Origin: Solirubrobacteraceae bacterium
GTDB lineage: Bacteria > Actinomycetota > Thermoleophilia > Solirubrobacterales > Solirubrobacteraceae
Reading direction: 5' to 3'
Length of the DNA: 64,000 nucleotides
NCBI GenBank assembly: GCA_030447505.1
Contig: JAUJOT010000002.1
Span: forward strand, 310,001 to 374,000
Each line of letters opens with the position of its first letter. The first letter of the stretch is position 1. This document shows positions 35,141 to 43,291 of this stretch, one piece after another. The position numbers were made by a program, and so were the translations under genes. The notes under the pieces are model-generated. The model ran no database searches, was not told the DNA's origin, and saw nothing but the letters and a program-made list of their open reading frames with translations.

Positions 35141-36453
35141 TTGCGAGCGGACGGAACCACTCGCGGCCCTTGACGTTGAAGTTGATGTGGTCCTGCATCG
35201 CGGGGTGGCGCGCGTCGGCGATGATGCTGCGGTTGCCGAGCGCGCGCGGCCCCGACTCGCTGCGCCCGTTGTGGACGGCGATGACGCCGCCGCCGGCGAG
35301 GATCTCGACGACGCGCTCGAGCAGATCCTGCGGACGCTCGACGACGAGGTCCTCGGCGCCCCCGTTCAGCGCCGCCTCGAGCGCGGACTCGTCGATCTCG
35401 GGGCCGAGGAAGTCGTGCGACCAGCGAAAGTCGCTCGGCTGCCCGAGCACCGCGATCATGCCGTACAGCGCGCAGCCGACCGCCGTGCCGCCGTCGTGGG
35501 GGCTCGGAGGGATGAAGACGCCGCGGAACGCGCTCTCGCGCACGAGGCGCCCGTTCGCGGAGCAGTTCAGCGCCGCGCCGCCCGCGTAGCAGAGGTTCGT
35601 CTGCCCGGTCTCGTCGGCGAGCCACCGTGCCACCCGCAGCAGCGCCGACTCGAACGCCTGCTGGCCCTCGGCGGCGAGGTTCGCGCTGTCGGCGATCGAG
35701 GCGCCGTCGGCGGTCGGGAAGAGGAAGCGCTCGCGCTCGGCGAACAGCTCCTGCCACTCGTCGGGGATCAGGACGCGGTACTCGTCGACGACGAGCTCGG
35801 GCAGGCCGAGCGCACCGCGCCGGCCGAACGGCGCGAGCCCCATCACCTTGCCCTCGTTTCCCTCCCCGCTCGGGAACATCATCCGGGTGAGCAGGTAGTA
35901 GAAGCAGCCCAGGCCGACGGGACGGTCCCAGTCTCCGTCCCACAGCTGCTTGCCGATGCAGTCGATCCGCCCGGCGCGATCGCAGTCGTAGAACGACGCG
36001 ATCTCGAGCAGCTCGGGCGCCGCGCCGGCGGCGCCCGGGAACGGCTCGCTGATGTCGCGCACGCGGCTTCCCTGTGCGTCGATCACCATCACGCCGGCCG
36101 CCTCGAAGGGACGGGTGAAACGCGCTGTACAGGTGCGCGAGGTGGTGCGAGACCTGCTCGACACGCATCTCGCCGCGGAAGCGCAGGTTCTCCGCGAGCT
36201 CGTCGTGATACGCGTCCCGGTTCTCGACCTCGCTGTCGGACGAGTAGCACTCGACGACGAGGTCGAGCGGCTCACGGAGCTCGGGGAAGCTCGGAAGGTA
36301 GCGGTCGCGCACGTCGCCCAGCCGGCCCCAGTGGTGCTTGCGCCGCGTCAGGCGCTCCTTCTGCAGGCTCGCCACATGCGAGCGCCCGCGGGCGACGGCG
36401 ATCGAAGCGTCCTGCGTGCGGTTGATGCCGACCACTGTCGGGGCGTCATCCAT
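35141..36453 (-). pseudogene. NodU-family carbamoyltransferase, frameshifted and truncated
   Basis: The gene starts at ATG 36453 with GGAGG upstream (MDDAPTVVGINRTQDASIAV). The first frame runs to SHHLAHLYSAFHPS, then shifts near 36107-36113 (GGGAC) and continues in a second frame as FEAAGVMVIDAQGSRVRD, GGAALNCSANGRL, SESGPRALGNRSIIADAR and FNVKGREWFRPL. It ends near 35145, before the usual last 100 or so residues (the NTS-N segment seen at 23390 in the intact paralogue). The ATG overlaps the upstream GT9 stop by 8 bases. If functional when corrected, it would carbamoylate a sugar like the protein at 21883. Confidence 0.75.
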
Positions 36454-37705
36454 GGGTCGTGCCTCCTTCGAGTCGGGCCGCGTGCACGCTTCGCGGCGCC
36501 GCGGCGCTGGTGCTCCTACCCACTCCGACGTCGAGCACACGCGCGCCGGGCGACGCGCGTGCGTGCGCGCGTGCGGTCGCCGTCGCCGTTGCCGTCGCCG
36601 CAGGCTCGTCGCAGGGCTGTCTGGCGAGCAGGTCGTCGCACGTCGCCACGACCTCCTCGACGGTCACCTCGCCGACACGCGCGTCGCCGCAGCGCCGGCA
36701 CCCGTCGCGCAGGCAGCGGTCGATCGTGTCGCGCGCCTGCGAGGCTCCCAGCGCGCGGTGGCGACCGGCGTTCAGAGGAGCCCAGCGGCCCGGATCCGAC
36801 GCCACGAACACGACGACGCTGGGAGCGCCGAGCGCCGCCGCGAGATGCGAGGTACCGGTGTCGTTCGTGACGGTGATCGCGGCATGCGACAGCAGCGCGG
36901 CGAGCAGCCCGAGCGGCGTCTCGCCGGCGAGGTCGACGGCCGGCGCTCGCATCGCCGCCGCCACGAGGCGCGTCGCTCGCCGCTCGGCCGCGCTGCCGGT
37001 CAGGACGATCGCCAGGCCACGCGCGGCGAGCGCGTCGGCGGCCGCCGCGAACCGCTCGCCCGGCCAGCGCCGGTCCTCCTCCGCGGCGCCCGGATGCAGG
37101 CATGCGTAGGCGCCGTCGGCGAGCCCGTGGCGCTCGGCCAGGTCCTGCCACGCCGCCTCGTCCTCGCAGAGCAGGGGGAACTCGAGCGAGGCGTCGCCGG
37201 CGGGAAACCCGAGGAAGGCCATCAGCGCGAGATGTCGCAGCGGCTCGGGAGCGTCGCCGGGGTACGCCAGGAACAGCTCGGGGTCGGGCGCCGGCAGCCC
37301 GGGAAGGAAGAAGCCGGCCGTCCGGCGCGCGCCGAGCAGCGCGACGAAGGGATTGGTCGCCACCCCGCTGCCGTGCATCTGCAGCGCCAGGTCGTACGGC
37401 CGACGCTGGCTGTGGGCGAGGAACGCGACGCTGCGCGCGGGGTCGGCGACAACCTCGGGGACCCCCGGGAAGCCCGGGAACGGGAGCAGCTCGTCGACGT
37501 AGTGCGCGAAGCGCGCGACCAGCCCGGCGCTGCTCGACAGGCCGATCAGCGTGACCTGGGCCTCGGGGTTGGCGGCGCGCAGCGCGCGCAGCGCGGGCAC
37601 CACGCAGAGGAAGTCGCCGAGCCCGCGCAGGGCGCGCAGCACCGCGATCCGCTCCAGCGGCGCTGGCGGCGCCCAGCCAGAGGAGGATCCCGATGCCGGC
37701 GTCAC
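36446..37705 (-). CDS. GT9 heptosyltransferase-like glycosyltransferase with low-complexity tail
   Basis: A 419-residue family 9 enzyme. It has IAVLRALRGLGDFLCVVPALRALRAANPEA at the start, CLHPGAAEEDRRWPGERFAAAADALAARG, and TVTNDTGTSHLAAALGAPSVVVF in the donor site. A four-Cys cluster near the end (CLRDGCRRCGDARVGEVTVEEVVATC) resembles the small metal-like knuckle of many actinobacterial GT9 proteins. The last 55 residues are low complexity (ATATATATARAHARA), from a GACGGC-like microsatellite. GTG 37705 overlaps the upstream stop (GTGA); its own stop overlaps the carbamoyltransferase start by 8 bases. Confidence 0.85.
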   Translation of the reverse strand: MTPASGSSSGWAPPAPLERIAVLRALRGLGDFLCVVPALRALRAANPEAQVTLIGLSSSAGLVARFAHYVDELLPFPGFPGVPEVVADPARSVAFLAHSQRRPYDLALQMHGSGVATNPFVALLGARRTAGFFLPGLPAPDPELFLAYPGDAPEPLRHLALMAFLGFPAGDASLEFPLLCEDEAAWQDLAERHGLADGAYACLHPGAAEEDRRWPGERFAAAADALAARGLAIVLTGSAAERRATRLVAAAMRAPAVDLAGETPLGLLAALLSHAAITVTNDTGTSHLAAALGAPSVVVFVASDPGRWAPLNAGRHRALGASQARDTIDRCLRDGCRRCGDARVGEVTVEEVVATCDDLLARQPCDEPAATATATATARAHARASPGARVLDVGVGRSTSAAAPRSVHAARLEGGTTHG

Positions 37706-38775
37706 GGCGCGACCGTCGTGACGGGCCGGCGAGCGATGAGGTCGAGCGCGGCCTCCAGGACGTCTTCGGTGCTCACCTCGTCGACGAACGAGGCATCGTG
37801 CTCGCAGCGGCTGCTGACGTTCACCGCGCCGCAGACCGCGCACTGCGTCCGGAAGGCGGGCAGCGGGCGGTGGCGCTCGCGGTACAGCGGCGCGCCGTTG
37901 ATGACGTTCCCGATCCAGAAGATGCCCACCGTCGGCGCTCCGACCGCGTTCGACAGATGAAGCGGGCCGGTGTCGTTGGACACGACGACCGACGCCGCGC
38001 AGAGCAGGCCGCACAGGCCGCCGAGCGAGAGCGTCGCGCAGGCGTCCGTCGACGCGGCGCGCATCTGCTTGCAGACGGCGGCGACGATCTCCCGCTCGGG
38101 TTCGGTTCCGGTCACGACGACGCGCAGGCCCTCGGCCGCAAGGGCGTCGCCGACCGCCGCGAAACGGGCAGCCGGCCAACGCCGGCGCTCCGCCGTGGCG
38201 CCCGGGTGCAGGACCGCGAACGGCCCCGGCTCGACGATCTCGCGCGCCTCCTCGCGGTCGTCGTCGGTCACCGCGATCATCGGGTCGAGGGTGACCGGCC
38301 GGACGCCGACGAGCCCGGCGACCTCGAGCCAGCGCGGGACCTCCGGCTGCAGGTACACGTAGCGGATCCAGCGGTCCAGCAGCGGGGCGTCCTCGGCACG
38401 GCAGCCCGCTGTCAGGCGCGCGCCGAGCCGAGTCACGAAGGGGTTGGAGAAGCGCCCGCCGCCGTGCATCTGCAGCGCGACGTCGAAGCACTCGGCGCGC
38501 ATGCGCTCGAAGAACCGCTCCAGCTCGCGCGGATCCTCGTCGGCCTGCTCGTCGCCGCGCACGCCGCGGCTCGCGGGGACGACGACGACGCGGTCGACGG
38601 GGCCGGGCCGCCCGTGCAGGAACTCGCGGTGCCACGGCTGGGCGAGCAGCACGATCTCCGCGTCCGGGTAGGCCGCGCGCAGCGCCGCCAGCGCCGGGAC
38701 GCAGAACAGGAAGTCGCCGAGCGCGTTGGCGCGCAGCACCGCGATCCGCTCCACCCCGGGCTCAGGAGCTCGCAC
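37702..38775 (-). CDS. GT9 heptosyltransferase-like glycosyltransferase
   Basis: A 357-residue family 9 GT-B enzyme: IAVLRANALGDFLFCVPALAALRAAYP, LQMHGGGRFSNPFVTRLGAR, VLHPGATAERRRWPAARFAAVG and VVSNDTGPLHLSNAVGAPTVGIFWIGN. It is closely similar in these motifs to the GT9 at 43288-44382, so the two are paralogues. The C-terminal region has a C-x2-C knuckle (CAVCGAVNVSSRC). GTG 38775 overlaps the end of the GT2 gene by 14 bases. Confidence 0.88.
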   Translation of the reverse strand: MRAPEPGVERIAVLRANALGDFLFCVPALAALRAAYPDAEIVLLAQPWHREFLHGRPGPVDRVVVVPASRGVRGDEQADEDPRELERFFERMRAECFDVALQMHGGGRFSNPFVTRLGARLTAGCRAEDAPLLDRWIRYVYLQPEVPRWLEVAGLVGVRPVTLDPMIAVTDDDREEAREIVEPGPFAVLHPGATAERRRWPAARFAAVGDALAAEGLRVVVTGTEPEREIVAAVCKQMRAASTDACATLSLGGLCGLLCAASVVVSNDTGPLHLSNAVGAPTVGIFWIGNVINGAPLYRERHRPLPAFRTQCAVCGAVNVSSRCEHDASFVDEVSTEDVLEAALDLIARRPVTTVAP

Positions 38776-39619
38776 GTGCGGGCTCCGCGACGACCGGCAG
38801 GACCCAGGGCGCGTCGACCCCGCGCTCGGAGACGGTTGTGGGAAGCTCCTGGTGGTACGCGCCGGATGGCAGGATGCCGCAGCCGCCGCGGCGCGCCATC
38901 ACGCGCAGCTGCGCCAGGACGTCCTCGCCGGCGTGCGTCGCCGGCAGCTGCTCCCAGAACGAGAACCCGCCCGCGTCACGCAGCGCCTCGGTGTCGTAGA
39001 GCACGCAGCCCCCGGCCCACGCGAGCTTGTAGCGCAGCCTCGATCCGGGCGCGAGCCGCAGGCGGCGGGCGACGTGATGGAGGTTCGCGGCGTTGTGCAG
39101 CTTGTGGCGCTCCCAGGCCGGACCGCCCGGCGTCACGAGCTCGGGCTCGACCGGACCCTCCCACAGCTCGAACGCCTGCTCGTGCGGGCGCACGTCGTCG
39201 ACGAACGACAGCCCGACGAGACCCGCTGCGACGAGCCCGCAACCCTCCTCGCTGATCGTGCGCCACAGGCGCTCGATCAGGTCGGGCTCGAGGATGACGT
39301 CGTCGTCGATGAAGAGGCAGTACGGGGCCCGCGCGTTGTCGAGCAGGAACTGGCGCTGCTCGGCGAGACCTCGCCGCGGGAGGTGACGATGCAGCTCGAC
39401 CTCGCGGCCGTGGGCGCGCAGGACGCACACGGCGGCGATCACCTCGGGCACGTCGAAGCTCGCCGCGCGCCTGCTCTGGTCGGAGACGACGACGCGCAGG
39501 TCGGCGTGCGTCTGGGCGATCAGGCTCGTCAGCGTGATCGCAAGGGCCGCCGGCCGCTCGAACGTCGGGATCAGGACGTCCAGCGACGCGCCCGCGCCGG
39601 CCGCTGCGGCGTCGCTCAC
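38762..39619 (-). CDS. GT2 glycosyltransferase
   Basis: A 285-residue GT-A family 2 enzyme. It has LDVLIPTFERPAALAITLTSLIAQTHADLRVVVSDQS, the metal-binding FIDDDVILEPDLIERLW, a conserved W-G-G segment (YKLAWAGGCVLYDTEALRDAGGF) and a catalytic-base region (HAGEDVLAQLRVMARRGGCGIL). It overlaps hldE by 4 bases and the following GT9 gene by 14 bases. Sugar specificity is not readable. Confidence 0.87.
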   Translation of the reverse strand: MSDAAAAGAGASLDVLIPTFERPAALAITLTSLIAQTHADLRVVVSDQSRRAASFDVPEVIAAVCVLRAHGREVELHRHLPRRGLAEQRQFLLDNARAPYCLFIDDDVILEPDLIERLWRTISEEGCGLVAAGLVGLSFVDDVRPHEQAFELWEGPVEPELVTPGGPAWERHKLHNAANLHHVARRLRLAPGSRLRYKLAWAGGCVLYDTEALRDAGGFSFWEQLPATHAGEDVLAQLRVMARRGGCGILPSGAYHQELPTTVSERGVDAPWVLPVVAEPARASS

Positions 39620-41115
39620 GTCGCGTGCGGCCGCAGCCGCTCGACGATCCGGGTGGTCGAGCGCTCGGGCACCTGGGCGAGGATCCGCAGCTCGGCGCCG
39701 AGCGCACGTACCAGTGGCGCCTCGGGAACCGTGTCGGCGCTGTAGTCGCCGCCCTTGACGACGACGTCGGGTCGCAGCGCGCGCAGCAGCTCCTCCGGTC
39801 GGTCCTCGTCAAAGGCGACGAGATGGTCGACGCAGGACAGCGCCGCAAGGACCTCGACGCGGTCTGCGAGCGAGTTGATCGGACGCTCCGGGCCCTTCAG
39901 CCGCCGCACGCTGGCATCCCCGTTCAGCGCCACGACGAGGACGTCGCCCAACTCCTTGGCCGCGTTCAGCAGCGCGATGTGGCCGCGGTGCAGGATGTCG
40001 AAGCAGCCGTTGGTGAAGACGACGCGCCGCCCTTCGCGCCGGTGGCGCTCGCCCTCGATCACGAGCCGCGCGGCGTCGGGCACGAGCTTGCCCCCGGGCA
40101 GCAACCGCAGCCGCAGCTCGGCGGGCGAGCAGGTCGCGGTTCCCGGCTTGGCGACGACGACGGCGGCCGCGGCCGCCGCCACCTCGGCCGCGCCGGCCGG
40201 GTCGCCGCCCGACGCGAGGCCGAGTGCGAAGGCCGCCGTGAACGTGTCCCCCGCTCCCGCCGAGCAGCGCTCGGGAACCGCATCGGTGTAGACGCGGTGC
40301 GGCGGGCGGTCGCGCTCGAGCAGGACGGCGCCGTCGCGGTCCAGCGTGACCGCGACGATGTCGACGCCGGTGACGTCGAGCAGCCGCTGCGCCCCCTCCG
40401 CGACGGCGCGCGCGCGATCGCCGCCAGGCGGGGCGAGCCCGCCGACGGCGGCCTGTGCCTCCTCGAAGTTCGGCGTGCACGCGAACGTGCGCGCGCGGCG
40501 GTAGCGCCGCGGGTCCTTGGCGTCGACGACGATCGGCGGCGACGCGGGCGATCTCCGCGCGGCGAGCGCCTCGATCACGCCGTCCGTCATGACGCCGGAC
40601 CCGTAGTCGGCGACGACGACCGCATCGACGGCGCTGGCGCCTTCGCTGAGCAGTGATCGCACCTCGCCTTCGAGGTCGGGCGTCAGCGGCGAGAGCATCC
40701 CCTCGTCGAAGCGAACGAGCATCTGCCCGTCGGCGAGGACGCGCCGCTTGGCGACCGTCGCGCGCTCTTCGCTGACGACGACCGCGCCGACGTCGACGCC
40801 GAAGCTGCCGACGAGCTCGAGCAGCCGCTGACCGGCGTCGTCGCGGCCGACGACGGAGATCAGCCGCACCGCGGCGCCGAGCGACGCGAGGTTGACCGCG
40901 ACGTTCGCCGCCCCGCCGGGCGCTTCCGTGCGCCCGCTGACGGTCACGACGGGCACCGGGGCCTCGCGCGAGAGATCGCTCGCCCGGCCGTCCAGGTATG
41001 CGTCGAGGATCACGTCGCCGACGACGAGCACGCGGAGCCCCGCGAACGCATCGAGCAGGCCGGCGACGTCCGGCCGAGCGTCGACCCGAGCAGGCGAATC
41101 GGCGGCCGTCGTCAT
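39616..41115 (-). CDS. hldE: Bifunctional heptose 7-phosphate kinase / heptose 1-phosphate adenylyltransferase HldE
   Basis: A 499-residue two-domain enzyme, close to the canonical HldE pattern. The kinase domain (about 20-325) has VVGDVILDAYLDG, SREAPVPVV, APGGAANVAVNLASLG (66-80), VAKRRVLADGQMLVRFD and GAGD at 287-290. The cytidylyltransferase-like domain (about 360-499) has VFTNGCFDILHRGHI (HRGH 376-379), LNGDASVRRLKGPERPIN and VVKGGDYSADTVPEA. ATG 41115 was chosen for the compact N-terminus. It heads the minus-strand operon hldE-GT2-GT9-GT9-carbamoyltransferase, a second source of ADP-heptose beside the enzyme at 28868. Confidence 0.92.
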   Translation of the reverse strand: MTTAADSPARVDARPDVAGLLDAFAGLRVLVVGDVILDAYLDGRASDLSREAPVPVVTVSGRTEAPGGAANVAVNLASLGAAVRLISVVGRDDAGQRLLELVGSFGVDVGAVVVSEERATVAKRRVLADGQMLVRFDEGMLSPLTPDLEGEVRSLLSEGASAVDAVVVADYGSGVMTDGVIEALAARRSPASPPIVVDAKDPRRYRRARTFACTPNFEEAQAAVGGLAPPGGDRARAVAEGAQRLLDVTGVDIVAVTLDRDGAVLLERDRPPHRVYTDAVPERCSAGAGDTFTAAFALGLASGGDPAGAAEVAAAAAAVVVAKPGTATCSPAELRLRLLPGGKLVPDAARLVIEGERHRREGRRVVFTNGCFDILHRGHIALLNAAKELGDVLVVALNGDASVRRLKGPERPINSLADRVEVLAALSCVDHLVAFDEDRPEELLRALRPDVVVKGGDYSADTVPEAPLVRALGAELRILAQVPERSTTRIVERLRPHAT

Positions 41116-41422
41116 GCGACGGCGCCCCGGAGCTGCCACGCCCGCTTCGCCGGACGCGCGCCCGCGCCATCGCCATCGCCCGCGCCCCGCCGCGACGGTT
41201 CGCTTCGGACTCCGCTAGACGTCGCGCAACCACTCATGTCGCTGTTCGCTCCTGACCTCGGCGCGCCTTGCGGCTACCCCAGGCGCTGCTGCTTCATGCG
41301 TATCCTGCTCCTCGCATCGGACGTCACGCTCGCACCACTCGCGCAGGACACGGGCAAGGCGCTGCGGCAGCTCGCGAGCGCCCCGACGTGTCCGTCTCGC
41401 GCCGACCGGGCAGAGACGGCTT
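41116..41422. other. Divergent region between hldE and methyltransferase genes, 307 bp
   Basis: It separates the hldE operon (-) from the methyltransferase operon (+) and must hold promoters for both. The hldE-proximal part has GCCATC-type repeats. The right half (41296 on) contains a short + strand open segment described in the next entry. No sigma-factor box is clear. Confidence 0.5.
41296..41384 (+). other. Coding-like N-terminal segment out of frame with the downstream gene
   Basis: ATG 41296 begins MRILLLASDVTLAPLAQDTG then KALRQLASA, with strong G/C third positions, but the frame decays after the CCCC run at 41381-41384. From there the frame of the downstream methyltransferase has coding character (RRVRLAPTGQRRLVPDWVPS). 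Removing one C would join them into one protein with a longer N-terminus. The alternative is a leftover 5' end of a lost glycosyltransferase. Confidence 0.3.
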
Positions 41423-42241
41423 GTGCCCGACTGGGTCCCATCCTGCTCGATCGCCGTCGACCGCCTGCGCAACCGCGTCGAGAGGCGGCGCGATACGGAA
41501 GCGCTTCCCGGCGCTCCCGGCGGCGCCGACGCTCGCAACTTCGTCCGCGAGCTGGCGCTCGAACGGCACGGCTACCGCGTCGACGAGGGCTGGGAGGAGT
41601 GGCTGCACCGCGCGCTGGGAGCGCCGTGGCCGTGTCCGGCGCTCGAGCGCTTCGCCGCGCTCTGGCAGACGCTCGGCGGCGAGCTCCACGGCGCCCCGAT
41701 GCCCGGGACGCTCTGGGACGCAGACGCCGCATTTGCCCGGGCCGCGTTCTGCGCGGCGGCGCACAGCGGCGCGCGCCGCGTCGTCGAGACCGGCGTCGCA
41801 CGCGGGATCACCAGCCGCTGCCTGCTGGAGGCGCTCGGCAGCGACGGGCACCTGTGGAGCATCGACATGCTGCCCAACGACCGCGGCTGGGCCGCGCTGA
41901 CGCGAACGGCCGTGCCACGCGAGCTCGGCGCCCGCTGGACGTACGTCGCGGGGAGCACGCGCCGGCGGCTGTCGCCGCTGCTACGCGACATCGCGCCGAT
42001 CGACGTCTTCCTGCACGACAGCCACCACACCGGGGCGAACATGCGCTTCGAGCTCGGCGCGGCCTGGCCGCGGCTGAAGCCGGGCGGCCTGCTGCTGTGC
42101 GACGACGTGCAGGAGAACGGCGCGTTCGCCGAGCTGGTCGACGGCCTGCCGCGCGACCAGTGGGCGGTCGGACAGGAGGAGCACAAGCCGGCGCTCTTCG
42201 GCATCGCGGTGCGGCTGCTCGAGACCTCGTCAGGCGGCTGA
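41423..42241 (+). CDS. Class I SAM-dependent methyltransferase
   Basis: A 272-residue protein from GTG 41423. Residues about 105-260 form a Rossmann methyltransferase: VVETGVARGITSRCLLEALGSDGHLWSIDMLP (SAM site), IDVFLHDSHHTGANMRFELGAAWPRLKPGGLLLCDDV, typical of the Methyltransf_24/CmcI-like group found in glycan and antibiotic loci. The N-terminal 100 residues are helical and specific to this set. The start is uncertain because coding-like sequence in another frame precedes it. It sits 6 bases before a GT2 gene, so sugar O-methylation is a reasonable guess. Confidence 0.82.
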   Translation: MPDWVPSCSIAVDRLRNRVERRRDTEALPGAPGGADARNFVRELALERHGYRVDEGWEEWLHRALGAPWPCPALERFAALWQTLGGELHGAPMPGTLWDADAAFARAAFCAAAHSGARRVVETGVARGITSRCLLEALGSDGHLWSIDMLPNDRGWAALTRTAVPRELGARWTYVAGSTRRRLSPLLRDIAPIDVFLHDSHHTGANMRFELGAAWPRLKPGGLLLCDDVQENGAFAELVDGLPRDQWAVGQEEHKPALFGIAVRLLETSSGG

Positions 42242-42247
42242 CATCGC

Positions 42248-43291
42248 GTGCCCGGCCGCGACGCGAGCATCGTGATCGACAACTTCGAGTACGAGCGCTT
42301 CCTCGGCGAGGCGATCGACAGCGCGCTGGCGCAGGCGCACGACGACGTCGAGGTGATCGTGGTCGACGACGGCTCGACCGACGGCTCGCGTGATCTGATC
42401 GCCGGCTACGGGCAGCAGCTGACGGCGGTCCTCAAGGACAACGGCGGGCAGGCGTCGGCGTTCAACGCGGGCTTCGCCGCCTGCAGCGGGCAGGTCGTGA
42501 TCTTCCTCGACAGCGACGACGCGCTCGAGCGCGGCGCGGCCGGCGCGGCGGTGCAGGAGCTGCGGCGCGCGCCGTACGCGAAGCTCCACTGGCCGCTGCG
42601 CGAGATCGACCGCGACGGGCGCGCGCGGGGGACGCTGAACCCGCAGGTGCCGCTCGACGAGGGTGAGCTGCGCGATCGGGTGCTCGAGCGCGGGCCGGGC
42701 GCGTACGTGACGCCGCCGACGTCGGGCAATGCCTTCGCGCGCTCGTTCCTCGAGCGCGTGATGCCGCTTCCCGAGGATCTGCGCGTCTGCGCGGATGCCT
42801 ACCTCTACGACCTGGCGCCGCTGTTCGGACGGATCGCCCGCGTGCGCGAGCCGCTCGGCCGGCTGCGTCGCCACGCGAGCGCCTTCGGCGGCCTCGGCCT
42901 CGAGGAGCGACTCGACCACACGCTGCTCGTGCACGAGCGCGTCCGCCCGGCGCTCGCCGCCCGCTGCCGCGAGCTGGGGCTCGAGCCCGACGAGGACGCC
43001 TGGCGCGCGCGCTCCTGGCCGCTGCGCCAGCGCCGCGCGCTCGACGCGCTGTGGACGGTCGTGCCGCGCGGCGTCCCGTTCGCGCTCGCCGACGCCGGCA
43101 CGTTCGCGATGGAGCCGCCGGCCGTGCCGGTCGCGCCCGACGCCGGCGCGGGCGAGGTCGCCGCGACCGGTGTGCGCTTCCTCGCCGTTCCGTGGCCCGG
43201 GTTCGGTTGGCTGGCGCGCGTGCGTCCCGCACTCGGCGCGCGCCGGGTCCTGCTCGACAGCGACGACCTCGTCGTGCTCGAGCTGGCGTGA
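42248..43291 (+). CDS. GT2 glycosyltransferase
   Basis: A 347-residue family 2 transferase. It has ASIVIDNFEYERFLGEAIDSALAQ, VIVVDDGSTDGSRDLIAGYG, NGGQASAFNAGFAACSG and the DXD region FLDSDDALERGAAG within the first 100 residues; the usual NYN-type start reads DNF. The C-terminal third is helical and Arg-rich, with a late segment (RFLAVPWPGFGWLARVRPALGARRVLLDSDDLVVLELA) that has no known motif. GTG start; its stop overlaps the next GTG (GTGA). Confidence 0.87.
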   Translation: MPGRDASIVIDNFEYERFLGEAIDSALAQAHDDVEVIVVDDGSTDGSRDLIAGYGQQLTAVLKDNGGQASAFNAGFAACSGQVVIFLDSDDALERGAAGAAVQELRRAPYAKLHWPLREIDRDGRARGTLNPQVPLDEGELRDRVLERGPGAYVTPPTSGNAFARSFLERVMPLPEDLRVCADAYLYDLAPLFGRIARVREPLGRLRRHASAFGGLGLEERLDHTLLVHERVRPALAARCRELGLEPDEDAWRARSWPLRQRRALDALWTVVPRGVPFALADAGTFAMEPPAVPVAPDAGAGEVAATGVRFLAVPWPGFGWLARVRPALGARRVLLDSDDLVVLELA

